NCBI RefSeq assembly: GCF_034479515.1 | Contig: NZ_CP140152.1 | Coordinates: forward strand, 868,001-932,000 | DNA length: 64,000 nucleotides | Source of the DNA: Duganella zoogloeoides | GTDB taxonomy: Bacteria; Pseudomonadota; Gammaproteobacteria; Burkholderiales; Burkholderiaceae_D | Direction of reading: 5' to 3' | Shown here: positions 36,828-45,277 of the stretch, one piece after another | How the letters are laid out: every line of letters starts with the position of its first letter | Position numbering within the stretch: position 1 is the first letter of the stretch | Made by a program: the position numbers and the translations under genes | The notes under the pieces: generated by a model | The model's database searches: none | Told to the model about the DNA's origin: nothing | The model's input: only the letters and a program-made list of their open reading frames with translations

Positions 36828-37760
36828 ATGGACCAGTTACGCGCAATGGAGATTTTTGTGGAGGTGGCGCGCCAGCGCAGTTTTAGCGAGGCAGGCCGCC
36901 GGCTGGGGCTCACGCGCGCCATGGTCAGCAAGCACGTGCTGCAACTCGAAGACCAGCTACAGGCGCGCCTGCTGCACCGATCCACCCGCGAGGTGAGCCT
37001 GACCGACGCCGGCCAGGCCTACCTGGCGCCGTGCGCCGCCGCCGTGGCGCAGGCGCACGAGGCGGCGCGCGCAGTGGCCAGCGCTGGCGATGAACTGGCC
37101 GGGCCGCTGCGCATTCAGGCGCCGTCCAGCTTTGGCAGCGAGTGGCTGGCCGGTTCGGTGGCGCGCTTCAACCTGCTCCATCCGCAACTGGCGCCGTCGC
37201 TGCACGTCGATGATGCGCTGCTCGACCCGATCGAGCACGGGTTCGATCTGACGATACGGGTGGGCGGCATTCCGGATGTGCACGCGCTGGCGATGCGGCC
37301 GCTGGCGCCATGCCGCGCGGTGCTGTGCGCCAGCCCGGACTACCTGGAGCGCCACGGCACGCCGCGCACGCCGCACGACCTGCACGCGCACCGCTGCCTG
37401 CACTTTTCCCACCTGACGGCCGGCACGGCCTGGCATTTTGCGCGGGGCGAGCAAAGGGAGACGGTCCGGGTGCAGGCGGCGTTCACCGCCAACAATGGCC
37501 TGGTGCTGCACCAGGCGGCGCAGCAGGGGCTGGGCATCGTGTACCACACCACGTTCCTGGCCTGGCGCGCGCTGCAGGAGGGCACGCTGGTGCCGGTGCT
37601 GACCGACTGGGAACTGCCGCTCAACCACCTGTCCGCGCTGTACCCGGCCAGCCGCCAGCCGTCGCCCAAGGTGCGGGCGCTGATCGATCACCTGGTGGCC
37701 GAGTACCAGCCGGTGCCGCCGTGGGACTTGGGTAGAGTAAGACAGCCTGAAGTGACGTAA
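36828..37760 (+). CDS. LysR-family transcriptional regulator
   Basis: A 310-residue regulator. The N-terminal winged helix-turn-helix (MEIFVEVARQRSFSEAGRRLGLTRAMVSKHV, residues 5-36) has the standard LysR pattern; residues 90-300 form the two-lobed effector domain (LRIQAPSSFGSEWL, DLTIRVGG, APCRAVLCASPDYL). It is divergent from the PhyH/isomerase operon and likely controls it. The start ATG has no Shine-Dalgarno, and the putative -10 ends only 5 bases upstream, so a leaderless transcript is possible. Confidence 0.93.
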   Translation: MDQLRAMEIFVEVARQRSFSEAGRRLGLTRAMVSKHVLQLEDQLQARLLHRSTREVSLTDAGQAYLAPCAAAVAQAHEAARAVASAGDELAGPLRIQAPSSFGSEWLAGSVARFNLLHPQLAPSLHVDDALLDPIEHGFDLTIRVGGIPDVHALAMRPLAPCRAVLCASPDYLERHGTPRTPHDLHAHRCLHFSHLTAGTAWHFARGEQRETVRVQAAFTANNGLVLHQAAQQGLGIVYHTTFLAWRALQEGTLVPVLTDWELPLNHLSALYPASRQPSPKVRALIDHLVAEYQPVPPWDLGRVRQPEVT

Positions 37761-37787
37761 TGACAACCGTCATTGTAAAAATACAAT
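37759..37787 (+). promoter_or_regulatory. overlapping small palindromes after lysR
   Basis: AATGAC (37759-37764)/GTCATT (37769-37774) and ATTGTA (37772-37777)/TACAAT (37782-37787) are two perfect 6-bp inverted repeats with AACC and AAAA centres, sharing three bases. They lie in the 82-base gap before the acyltransferase gene. They may be a regulator site for that gene; no T-run supports a terminator. Confidence 0.35.
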
Positions 37788-37842
37788 CAGGAAATCGAGA
37801 TTCGAAGTAAAATGGTTGTATCCAAACCAACATCATTTCCGG

Positions 37843-38967
37843 ATGACCAATTCTCCTGCTCCGCAGCATCCCGTTCCCACCATAAGCAAGATCGAAGAGC
37901 TCGAAAGCCTTCGGGGTCTCGCCGCATTGCTGGTGGTTTTTTTTCATCTTCCGAAATGGAACCCGGTACTCCATGTTGGGTTTATCGATAGTGGCTACCT
38001 GATGGTCCAACTGTTCTTCGTATTATCAGGATTTGTGATCTATAACGCGTATGCTACGAGAATTTCGTCCGGTATGGATTTGGTAAAATTCCAGTTCCTG
38101 CGATTTGGGCGGCTTTATCCGGTTCACTTTCTATTTTTAATGGCTTATCTGTCCATTGAAATTGCGAAGTATATTGCGGCCACCAAGTTTGGTGTTTCAG
38201 GCCCCAATGCCCGGCCATTCGAGGAAAATACCGTGCAGGCGCTGGTACAGCAAATATTCTTGCTTCAGGCCATCGGCCCGACTGGAAATGCCACCACATT
38301 CAATATCCCCGCCTGGTCTATCAGCACCGAGTTCTACACCTACCTGTTATTCGCACTGATTTTACTTTTTGCAAAAAAAGCCAAGGATATTGTGTTTCTT
38401 GTGATTGTGGTCGTGTCCCTGTTCATGCTCGCTTCAGGGCAAACTTTCGGTACTGTCGAGTTACTCCGATGCTTTGCCGGGTTTTTCCTTGGCTGTCTGA
38501 CAGCCAAGCTGATGAATAAATTGACTTTCCAGGTTCCAGGCTATTGCGCGTACATCGTTATTTTAATAATCGGTATCTACTTGCAATTCAAGCCGCTGGG
38601 CAGCTACGATCTGTTTATTTACCTGCTCACTGTTTTGCTGATTCTTTCGCTGGTGCTGGCAAAAGATGGCCCGGCAAAAGAAATGTTGCGCGCGAAAGTG
38701 CTGATATGGCTCGGTTCCATTTCGTACGCCCTGTACATGTCGCACACGATCGTGATCTGGGTTGCCAACCAGGTATTCAGGTTTGTGTTGAAACGTCCGG
38801 AAATAATGATCGAGGGTAAAAGTTATCCGCAGTTATCCACCGTCGAGACCGGGGTCGCCATCGTGATCGTCATGGCAGCGGTCCTGGTGTTGTCGCAGAT
38901 CGTCTACGTGGTGGTGGAAAAGCCGATGCGCGAGAAGTCCAGGCGCGTGGTGTTCCGTAAAGGCTAA
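37843..38967 (+). CDS. acyltransferase 3 family membrane protein (OafA/YrhL-like)
   Basis: A 374-residue integral membrane protein with about 10 hydrophobic segments. The N-terminal LESLRGLAALLVVFFHL contains the invariant Arg and catalytic His of the family, followed by LFFVLSGFVIYN and, in the next loop, RFGRLYPVHFLF. It transfers acyl groups (often acetyl or succinyl) to sugars of exported glycans. The coding region is noticeably richer in A and T than its neighbours and lies between unrelated genes, compatible with horizontal acquisition. A longer frame from a TTG at 37816 is possible; I prefer the ATG at 37843. Confidence 0.9.
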   Translation: MTNSPAPQHPVPTISKIEELESLRGLAALLVVFFHLPKWNPVLHVGFIDSGYLMVQLFFVLSGFVIYNAYATRISSGMDLVKFQFLRFGRLYPVHFLFLMAYLSIEIAKYIAATKFGVSGPNARPFEENTVQALVQQIFLLQAIGPTGNATTFNIPAWSISTEFYTYLLFALILLFAKKAKDIVFLVIVVVSLFMLASGQTFGTVELLRCFAGFFLGCLTAKLMNKLTFQVPGYCAYIVILIIGIYLQFKPLGSYDLFIYLLTVLLILSLVLAKDGPAKEMLRAKVLIWLGSISYALYMSHTIVIWVANQVFRFVLKRPEIMIEGKSYPQLSTVETGVAIVIVMAAVLVLSQIVYVVVEKPMREKSRRVVFRKG

Positions 38968-40040
38968 ACCCGCCAGGCGCCTGCCGCATAGACGGCGGTG
39001 CCATCGAGGTACACCCCCTCGGTCACCGCGAACACATCGACGTGATACCGCGCATCCTTGCGCTTGAACTGCGGTTTTGTATAAACGCCATGCTTGGCGC
39101 CCAGCGACAGGTGAATGCCGCACATGCGCTCGTAGGTGCCGATGTCGTCCACCATGCGGGTGCGCGAGAAGGCCCGGTTCATGCCGAAGCCCAGTTCGCG
39201 CAACCATACCTCGCCCTCGTGGGCGCGGATGATGGCCAGCATATTGTCGAATTCCGGCGTGCTGTTTTCCGTGCCTGTCACGCGGCCCTTTTCGATGATG
39301 ACCGTGACCGGCACCGCCGGCTGGTTGACGTGGAACGAGGTGTCGCCGAACACGAAGATGCGCGCGCGGCCGTTGACGGCTTCGAGGTCGCGCGCCTCGG
39401 TAAACACTTCGCCGAGCGGGAACTGGCCGCCGATGTTGTTCATGCCGGTGTAGTCGCCGATATTGAGCTTGGCCGCTTCGAACGGCGAACCGAACACCAG
39501 TTGCGCGCCGTCGCCACTGTCGACCATGCCGTGGCTGGCGGCGTCGATGCGCGCTTTGAGGGCGTGGCCCACGCCGCGATAGTAGGCGGGGTCGTAGGCC
39601 AGCGACTCGATGTAGTGCAGTCCCTGCGCACCGGGCATGCGCGCCAGGTGCACATGCTCGATCACCTTCAGGCCGCGCTTGAACAGCTCGATGCGGATGC
39701 GGAAGGCTTCGAGCCGGAAGCTGGTCGATTGGACCAGCACCACCAGGTCGCCGGCGGCCAGCAGCGCAAACGCGGCCAGCACGTCCTCGGGAGCGACGGC
39801 GTCGAAGTCGATGAAGCGCGCATCGGGCACCACGCGCCGGTAGGCTTCGGTCAGCGCCAGATTGAGGTCGGTGCGGGTGTCGTGGACGATCAGGGCCGCG
39901 TGCGGCGGCGCGTGCCCGATGGCGATGGCCAGGGTGTCGCGCAGGTGGCGCTCGGCGGCATCGACTGCGGCGGCGGAAATGGTTGCGCAGTTGGCAAGTA
40001 AGCTGGCGCCAGGGCGGGCGGCGGGGGCAGGTGACGACAT
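38964..40040 (-). CDS. M29 aminopeptidase-like protein
   Basis: A 358-residue protein starting at ATG 40038-40040. The C-terminal half recalls aminopeptidase T (M29): ELGFGMNRAFSRTR corresponds to the metal-binding E(Y/F)GIGTN segment, IHLSLGAKHGVYTKPQFKRKD to the H(I)ALG region, and YHVDVF to the final metal-binding HxD. The N-terminal half has a Rossmann-like pattern (HAALIVHDTRTDLNLAL, DLVVLVQSTSF). The match is by motif order only, and the substrate may not be a peptide. Its 3' end overlaps the acyltransferase gene by 4 bases (convergent). Confidence 0.65.
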   Translation of the reverse strand: MSSPAPAARPGASLLANCATISAAAVDAAERHLRDTLAIAIGHAPPHAALIVHDTRTDLNLALTEAYRRVVPDARFIDFDAVAPEDVLAAFALLAAGDLVVLVQSTSFRLEAFRIRIELFKRGLKVIEHVHLARMPGAQGLHYIESLAYDPAYYRGVGHALKARIDAASHGMVDSGDGAQLVFGSPFEAAKLNIGDYTGMNNIGGQFPLGEVFTEARDLEAVNGRARIFVFGDTSFHVNQPAVPVTVIIEKGRVTGTENSTPEFDNMLAIIRAHEGEVWLRELGFGMNRAFSRTRMVDDIGTYERMCGIHLSLGAKHGVYTKPQFKRKDARYHVDVFAVTEGVYLDGTAVYAAGAWRV

Positions 40041-40233
40041 CGTGAAGGGGCTGGATTGATCGCTGGAGCGGGCATTATAGGCCACCGCAGCCGCCCGGAT
40101 TCGCATGCGCGCCACGCCGCAAGCGTTTCTGCGGCCTTTCTCCCGCCTTTCTCCTTGTCTTGCGCCGTAACCGCGATATAAAATCAAGAATATAGCCTAA
40201 CAGCAACTCCTTGGCGATCAGAACAGGATGTGT

Positions 40234-40686
40234 ATGACCGTATTAATGGGACAGGATTTGCCGTTGGAACGACCCGATAGCGCCACCGCGCGGGCCGCCT
40301 TGTTCGTGCCCACCGCGAACATCAAGGACGATGTGCTCGACACCGTGCGCCGGGGCGCGGCGATTGTCGGTTTCGGCAACCATGACCGCACGCTCACGAT
40401 TTATTACGAAAGCAACCGCTTCAATGAACCGAACCTGGTCAAGTGGGAGCAAAAGGCGCGCAAGGCGTTCGACCGCCTGGCCGACAACCTGCCCACAGTC
40501 TCCAAGATGATCAGCAAGCCGGAAAACTTCGAGCAGGTCGGCTACATCAACAGCAAGGGCATCCTGATCCGCCGCATGGAAAAACTGCGGCACTGGCTGG
40601 AGACGTCGGACGCGCTGGCGACCGCGCCCGAATCCGAAAACATTGTCTTTGCACCGCCGCCGCCACCGAAAAAAATCAATACCTGA
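40234..40686 (+). CDS. hypothetical protein
   Basis: About 150 residues, no signal peptide. ATG codons stand at 40228 and 40234; AGGA at 40225-40228 is correctly placed only for the second. The middle region is mixed alpha/beta (VRRGAAIVGFGNHDRTLTIYYES, KWEQKARKAFDRLADNL) and the C-terminus is a Pro-rich APPPPPPKKINT tail. I do not recognise the family. It is divergent from the M29-like gene and is followed 77 bases later by a lipoprotein gene on the same strand. Confidence 0.7.
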   Translation: MTVLMGQDLPLERPDSATARAALFVPTANIKDDVLDTVRRGAAIVGFGNHDRTLTIYYESNRFNEPNLVKWEQKARKAFDRLADNLPTVSKMISKPENFEQVGYINSKGILIRRMEKLRHWLETSDALATAPESENIVFAPPPPPKKINT

Positions 40687-40763
40687 ACCTGGTTGTAGCG
40701 TGCGCTGCATCGGCACAACTCCTTGTATGCTAATGACAACAATCATTCTTCAAGGAGATACAC

Positions 40764-41132
40764 ATGAATATCACGACATTGGGTAAAACCGCCGGTGCGG
40801 TGCTGGTCATGGCCGCGCTGCTGGGCGGCTGCCAGAAGAAGGACGACACCGTCGGCGCCGGTCCGGCTGAAACCGCCGGCCGCAAGATCGACCAGGCCAG
40901 CGAGCGCGCCAGCGCCGAACTGAACCAGGCGTCGCGCGAAGCCGACCAGAAAATGACCGAAGCCGGCCACAAGATGGACCAGGCTGCCAAGGAAACCAGC
41001 GAAAAGCTCGACCGCGCAGCGGACACCGCTGGCGCCAAGCTCAATCAGGCAACCGATGCCGCCGGCCGCAAGCTGGAACAGGCCGGCGAAAACATGCAGC
41101 AAAAGGCCGCCGAGCGCGAAGCGACCAAGTAA
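40764..41132 (+). CDS. small lipoprotein with LEA/apolipoprotein-like helical repeats
   Basis: A 122-residue lipoprotein with lipobox LLGGC (Cys23). From residue 38 on, the mature part is a series of roughly 11-residue amphipathic units (KIDQASERASA, ELNQASREADQ, KMTEAGHKMDQ and so on), rich in Ala, Lys, Glu and Asp, a pattern seen in late-embryogenesis-abundant and apolipoprotein-like proteins that protect membranes under desiccation or osmotic stress. CAAGGAG lies 6 bases before the ATG. The stress role is inferred from the repeat pattern only. Confidence 0.82.
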   Translation: MNITTLGKTAGAVLVMAALLGGCQKKDDTVGAGPAETAGRKIDQASERASAELNQASREADQKMTEAGHKMDQAAKETSEKLDRAADTAGAKLNQATDAAGRKLEQAGENMQQKAAEREATK

Positions 41133-41144
41133 TTACCGCAACAA

Positions 41145-43328
41145 TCAAAAGCCGGCGCGCCTGAACCGCACCACGTTGTCCTGCGACGGCGGCGGTGTCT
41201 CGGGCGCGCCACCCAGCACCACGCTCAGGTCCACGTAGCCGTCGCGCCACGCGCGTTCCAGGTCCTGTTCGATCGCCTCCATCGACGTGCGCTCGAAATG
41301 AGCAAACCCGCGCACACCGTAGGCGCGGTTGCGGCCGTGGGCCTTGGCCAGGTACAGCGCCATGTCCACCAGGTTCACCGCCCGCTCCCATGCCAGCGGC
41401 GTGGCGCCCGGCGCCAGCGGATACGGCGCAAATCCCACCGACACATTGACCGCGATCTCGTGCTCCTGGTACGTCACGCGCTGGGCCGAGATGCCTTGCA
41501 GGATGCGGCGCGCGATCTCGTCGAGGCCGTCGCGCGGCACGGCCGGCATGAAGGCCAGGAATTCTTCGCCCCCCCAGCGCACGATCATGTCAGTCTCGCG
41601 CAGCGCCACCCGCAGATTGGCGGCGATCTCCTTGAGCACGGCGTCGCCGGCGGCGTGGCCATAGCTGTCGTTGATATGCTTGAAGTGGTCGACGTCGAGC
41701 AGGAACAGCGCGCCCACCAGGTCGTCGCTGCGGTGCACGCGCTGCTCGGTTTGCGGCCAGCCCGCGTGCGCCGCTGTCGGCATGGGCGCCAGCGTGCGCA
41801 TATAGTCCTGGAAGTGGCGGCGGTTGTAGAGCGACGTCAGCGGATCGAGCGTGGACTGGGCCTTGAGCTCGAGATTCTTTTCCTCGAGCCGGGCGTTGGT
41901 CTGGCGCACCTTGCGGTACAACAGGCCCACCACCGCCGACGCCAGCGCAAACACCAGCGCCAGCAGCCACCATACGCGCTGCTGCAGTTGGCGGTTGTCC
42001 AGTTCCGCCGTTTGCAACTGGTTTTCGCGGCTGAGCAGCTCGATCTGGCGTTCCTTCTTGTCGGTTTCGTATTTTTCCTGCAGCTCCAGCATCGACTTCT
42101 GGCGCTGGCGTTCGAACAGTTCGTCCGACAGCGCGCGCTCGCGGTGGTAGGCTTTCAGGGCGCCGGCCAGGTCGCCGGCGTTTTCCAGCGCCACGCCATA
42201 TTCACGCAGCACCAGTTGCAGCTCCGGCTTGTTGTTTTCCTTTTCGTAGCGCTCCATGCCTGCTTCAAGCTGGCGCTTGCCTTCGGCGATACGGCCCATG
42301 GCCAGCAGCGCGTTGCCCAGGTTGACGCGGGCGGTGGCTTCGGTGGACGCGTCATTGTTGCGCTGGGTGACATGCAGCGCTTCCTGCGCATATTGGGCGG
42401 CGCGCGGATAGTCGCGCAGCTTGAGGTGAAGGTCGGCCAGGTTGACCAGCGTGGTGGTGGCCATGCGCTCGGCGCCCATCTTGCGCTCGATCTCCAGTTC
42501 CGCGCGCAGCGCCCGCATGGCGCGCTGCAGCTGGCCGGTATCGCTGGTGAGCCAGTATTCGGCGTTTTTGGCGATCGACATGCGGCCCGGCGAATTGAGC
42601 TTCACTGTTTCGGCCATCAGCTCGTCGAGGCTGGCGGCGGCCTGGTCGAACTCCTTCATTTGCACCAGCAGCCGGGTGAGCGCATTGAGCGCCGCCGCCA
42701 GCGTGGTGGGATCGCTGGTGACGCCGCGCGCGATTTCCACCGCCTGCTGCAGTTTGACCAGCGCAGCGGGAAAGTTGCCCTGCTCGGCGTAGGTCTGGCC
42801 GGCAGTGATGGTGGCCTGGGCGCGCACGGCAGCGTTGGTGGTGCGCATGGCCAGCTTTTCAGCCTCGAACGCCAGCTTGTGGGCGGCATCGACATCGGCG
42901 CGCGCAAACAGCACGTACACCTTGGTTAGCTGGGCCTTGGCGACGACCGCGTCGTCGTGCAGTTCGCGGCCCAGCGCGATGGCCTTTTCGGCGGCTGCCA
43001 TGGCGTCTTCGTAGCGGCCCTGGCGCATGCGGCCGTCGGCTTCGATGGTGTGCAGGTCGGCTTGCAAGGCGCCCGGCCTGCCTTCCAGCTCGCGTGCGAT
43101 CTGGTCGAGTGCAGCCAGGGCCTTTTCAGGCAGGAAGCGGCTTTGTTCGCGGATCTCGATCAGGCGCGCGCGCAGCGCCTCGTTGTCCGCCTGCGACTGG
43201 GTTTGCGCCGGCGCCGGCGCTGCCGCCAGGGCGGGGACTAGCGCCGACGCCAGGGCGCCAGCCCATGCTAGCGCCAGGACGCTGTTGCGCGCCTTGCTCG
43301 TCCGTACCCGATATCCAAATCCTGCCAA
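41145..43328 (-). CDS. diguanylate cyclase with N-terminal TPR region (GGDEF)
   Basis: A 727-residue membrane protein. A signal or anchor helix lies near residues 17-37, then tetratricopeptide-like helical pairs (about 60-410), a coiled coil, a transmembrane helix (about 450-468) and a cytoplasmic GGDEF domain (about 495-660). The active site is GGEEF in VRWGGEEFLAF, and the inhibitory site RETD sits five residues before it, so the enzyme should make cyclic di-GMP and be product-inhibited. Start is TTG at 43326-43328 with AAGGGG upstream; no ATG in frame fits. It is convergent with the lipoprotein gene. Confidence 0.93.
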   Translation of the reverse strand: MAGFGYRVRTSKARNSVLALAWAGALASALVPALAAAPAPAQTQSQADNEALRARLIEIREQSRFLPEKALAALDQIARELEGRPGALQADLHTIEADGRMRQGRYEDAMAAAEKAIALGRELHDDAVVAKAQLTKVYVLFARADVDAAHKLAFEAEKLAMRTTNAAVRAQATITAGQTYAEQGNFPAALVKLQQAVEIARGVTSDPTTLAAALNALTRLLVQMKEFDQAAASLDELMAETVKLNSPGRMSIAKNAEYWLTSDTGQLQRAMRALRAELEIERKMGAERMATTTLVNLADLHLKLRDYPRAAQYAQEALHVTQRNNDASTEATARVNLGNALLAMGRIAEGKRQLEAGMERYEKENNKPELQLVLREYGVALENAGDLAGALKAYHRERALSDELFERQRQKSMLELQEKYETDKKERQIELLSRENQLQTAELDNRQLQQRVWWLLALVFALASAVVGLLYRKVRQTNARLEEKNLELKAQSTLDPLTSLYNRRHFQDYMRTLAPMPTAAHAGWPQTEQRVHRSDDLVGALFLLDVDHFKHINDSYGHAAGDAVLKEIAANLRVALRETDMIVRWGGEEFLAFMPAVPRDGLDEIARRILQGISAQRVTYQEHEIAVNVSVGFAPYPLAPGATPLAWERAVNLVDMALYLAKAHGRNRAYGVRGFAHFERTSMEAIEQDLERAWRDGYVDLSVVLGGAPETPPPSQDNVVRFRRAGF

Positions 43329-43462
43329 CGCCGCCCCTTCGCATTTGTCCTGTTTAGCGAAATCAATTATAGGCGTATTGCAATCGAGAAATCAGCGTCC
43401 ATCGCGCATTTGTGCGCGCAAAGACACACTATGGCGACGGCGCGCAACAGGTGGGCAGGTGC

Positions 43463-45277
43463 TCAACTGGTACTCAGTTGCTGCAGCAGGTACAGGCGCT
43501 GGTACAGGCCACCCTCGATCTGCATCAGCGCCTCGTGCGGGCCGGTCTCGGTGATGCGGCCGTGGTTGAGCACGATGATTCGATCGGCGTCGCGGATGGT
43601 GGACAGGCGATGGGCAATCGCGATCACCGTCACCTTGCCGCGCAATTCGTCGAGCGCCAGCTGCACCACCTGCTCGGTCTGCGAATCGATGTGCGACGTC
43701 GCTTCGTCGAGCAGCAGGATGCGCGGCTGGCCGGCCAGCGCGCGGGCGATGGCGATCAGCTGTTTCTGGCCCACGGCCAGGCGCGAGCCGCCTTCGCCCA
43801 GTTCGGTGTCGTAGCCGCGGTCGAGCGCCATGATGAAGTCGTGCGCGTGCGCGGCCCGCGCCGCCGTCTCGATCTGCGCCTGCGTGAGGCCGCGCCCCAT
43901 GTCGATATTGTCGCGCGCGGACGCCGCCAGCAGGAACGGATCCTGCGGCACCAGGCCCACTTCGGCGCGGAAGCGTTCGTTGTCGATGTCGTCGAGCGCC
44001 ACGCCGTGCAAGGTGATGCTGCCGTGCGGCGCGGGATAAAAGCGCAGCAGCAGCGAGAGCAGGGTGGACTTGCCGCTACCGGTATGGCCCACGATGCCGA
44101 TGAAGGCGCCAGCGGGAATTTCCAGCGACAGGTCGTGCAGCACCGGCTGGCCCGGGTTGTAGGCGAAGTCCAGGTGGCGAATCGCCACCGCTGGCTGCGG
44201 CCCCGACGAGCTTTGGTCGGCAGCGGCAGCCTGGCCGATGGCGGCAGCAGTGTGTTCCTTGGCTTCCGCTTCGTCGAGCAGCGTGGCCACGCGCGCGCTG
44301 GCGACTACGGCCTGCTGCAACTGGCTGAACTGCATGGTGATCTGGATCAGCGGTTCGATCACGCGCGCCAGGTAGCTGATGAACGCATACAGCACGCCGA
44401 CCTCGGTGGCGGTCATCTGGCGCTGGCCGAACACGAAGATGACGACCGCCAGCAGGATCACGTTGAACAGGTCGAGCGCGGGCCGCAGCAGCCAGGCGTT
44501 GGCGCGCAGCTCGGCCTGGCGCGCCGTGTAGTGGGCCTGGTTGGTGGCGGCAAAGCGGGCGCCGAAGCGCTGCTGCGCATTGTTCGCCTGCAGTACGCTC
44601 ATGCCGCCGATCGACTCGGCCATCTGGCCGTTGATGTCGCTGCGCAGCGCGCGGGCGCGGGTGACGGCTGGCGCGCTCCAGCGCTGGTAAAGGAACACGA
44701 TGACCAGCACCGCCGGCAGCAGCGCCAGCACCATGCCCATCAGGCGCACGTCGAGCCAGGCCATGGCGGCTATCGTCCCCACCAGCACGATGGTGCTGTC
44801 GAGGATCACGAACAGCACCTGGATATACAGGTTTTTCACCGCCTCGGTATCGTTGGTCACGCGCGAGACCAGCTGGCCGGTGATGGCGCGGTCAAAAAAC
44901 GACATCGGCAGCAGCAGCACGTGGGTATACACCATTTCGCGCAGGCGCATCACCGAGCGCATGGCCAGGCCGGACAGGCGCACCAGTTGCAGGTAGCGCA
45001 GGCCGCTGGCGATCCAGCCGGACAGCAGCAGGCCGGCCAGCAGCAGGGCCATGCGCGGCCAGTCCAGGTGGTGCGGCAGCAGGTGTTCGTCGATCAGCGC
45101 CTTGCCCATGATGGGGCCCATCACTTCGAACAGCGCGGCCAACATCAGCCACAGCACGGCCCAGCCCAGATGGTGCTGGTCGGGGCGGGCGGCGCGCCGC
45201 AGGAGCGAGAAGGCCTGGCGTGTCTGGGCGCCGATCGAGGTGGTGTCGGGTGTGGTCAGCATGGAATCAGGCGGCAT
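43463..45277 (-). CDS. ABC exporter half-transporter, second subunit (MdlB-like)
   Basis: A 604-residue permease-ATPase fusion. Six transmembrane helices (about 25-310) precede an ATPase with Walker A GHTGSGKST, Q-loop VPQDPFLL, Walker B ILLLDEATSHID and switch histidine IAHRLST. The signature motif reads LAVGQKQLI, not the canonical LSGGQ, so this half has a degenerate signature, usual in heterodimeric exporters. It overlaps the preceding gene by 11 bases if translation starts at ATG 45275-45277 (GGAGG upstream); ATG 45260-45262 is the alternative. It pairs with the upstream subunit. Confidence 0.93.
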   Translation of the reverse strand: MPPDSMLTTPDTTSIGAQTRQAFSLLRRAARPDQHHLGWAVLWLMLAALFEVMGPIMGKALIDEHLLPHHLDWPRMALLLAGLLLSGWIASGLRYLQLVRLSGLAMRSVMRLREMVYTHVLLLPMSFFDRAITGQLVSRVTNDTEAVKNLYIQVLFVILDSTIVLVGTIAAMAWLDVRLMGMVLALLPAVLVIVFLYQRWSAPAVTRARALRSDINGQMAESIGGMSVLQANNAQQRFGARFAATNQAHYTARQAELRANAWLLRPALDLFNVILLAVVIFVFGQRQMTATEVGVLYAFISYLARVIEPLIQITMQFSQLQQAVVASARVATLLDEAEAKEHTAAAIGQAAAADQSSSGPQPAVAIRHLDFAYNPGQPVLHDLSLEIPAGAFIGIVGHTGSGKSTLLSLLLRFYPAPHGSITLHGVALDDIDNERFRAEVGLVPQDPFLLAASARDNIDMGRGLTQAQIETAARAAHAHDFIMALDRGYDTELGEGGSRLAVGQKQLIAIARALAGQPRILLLDEATSHIDSQTEQVVQLALDELRGKVTVIAIAHRLSTIRDADRIIVLNHGRITETGPHEALMQIEGGLYQRLYLLQQLSTS

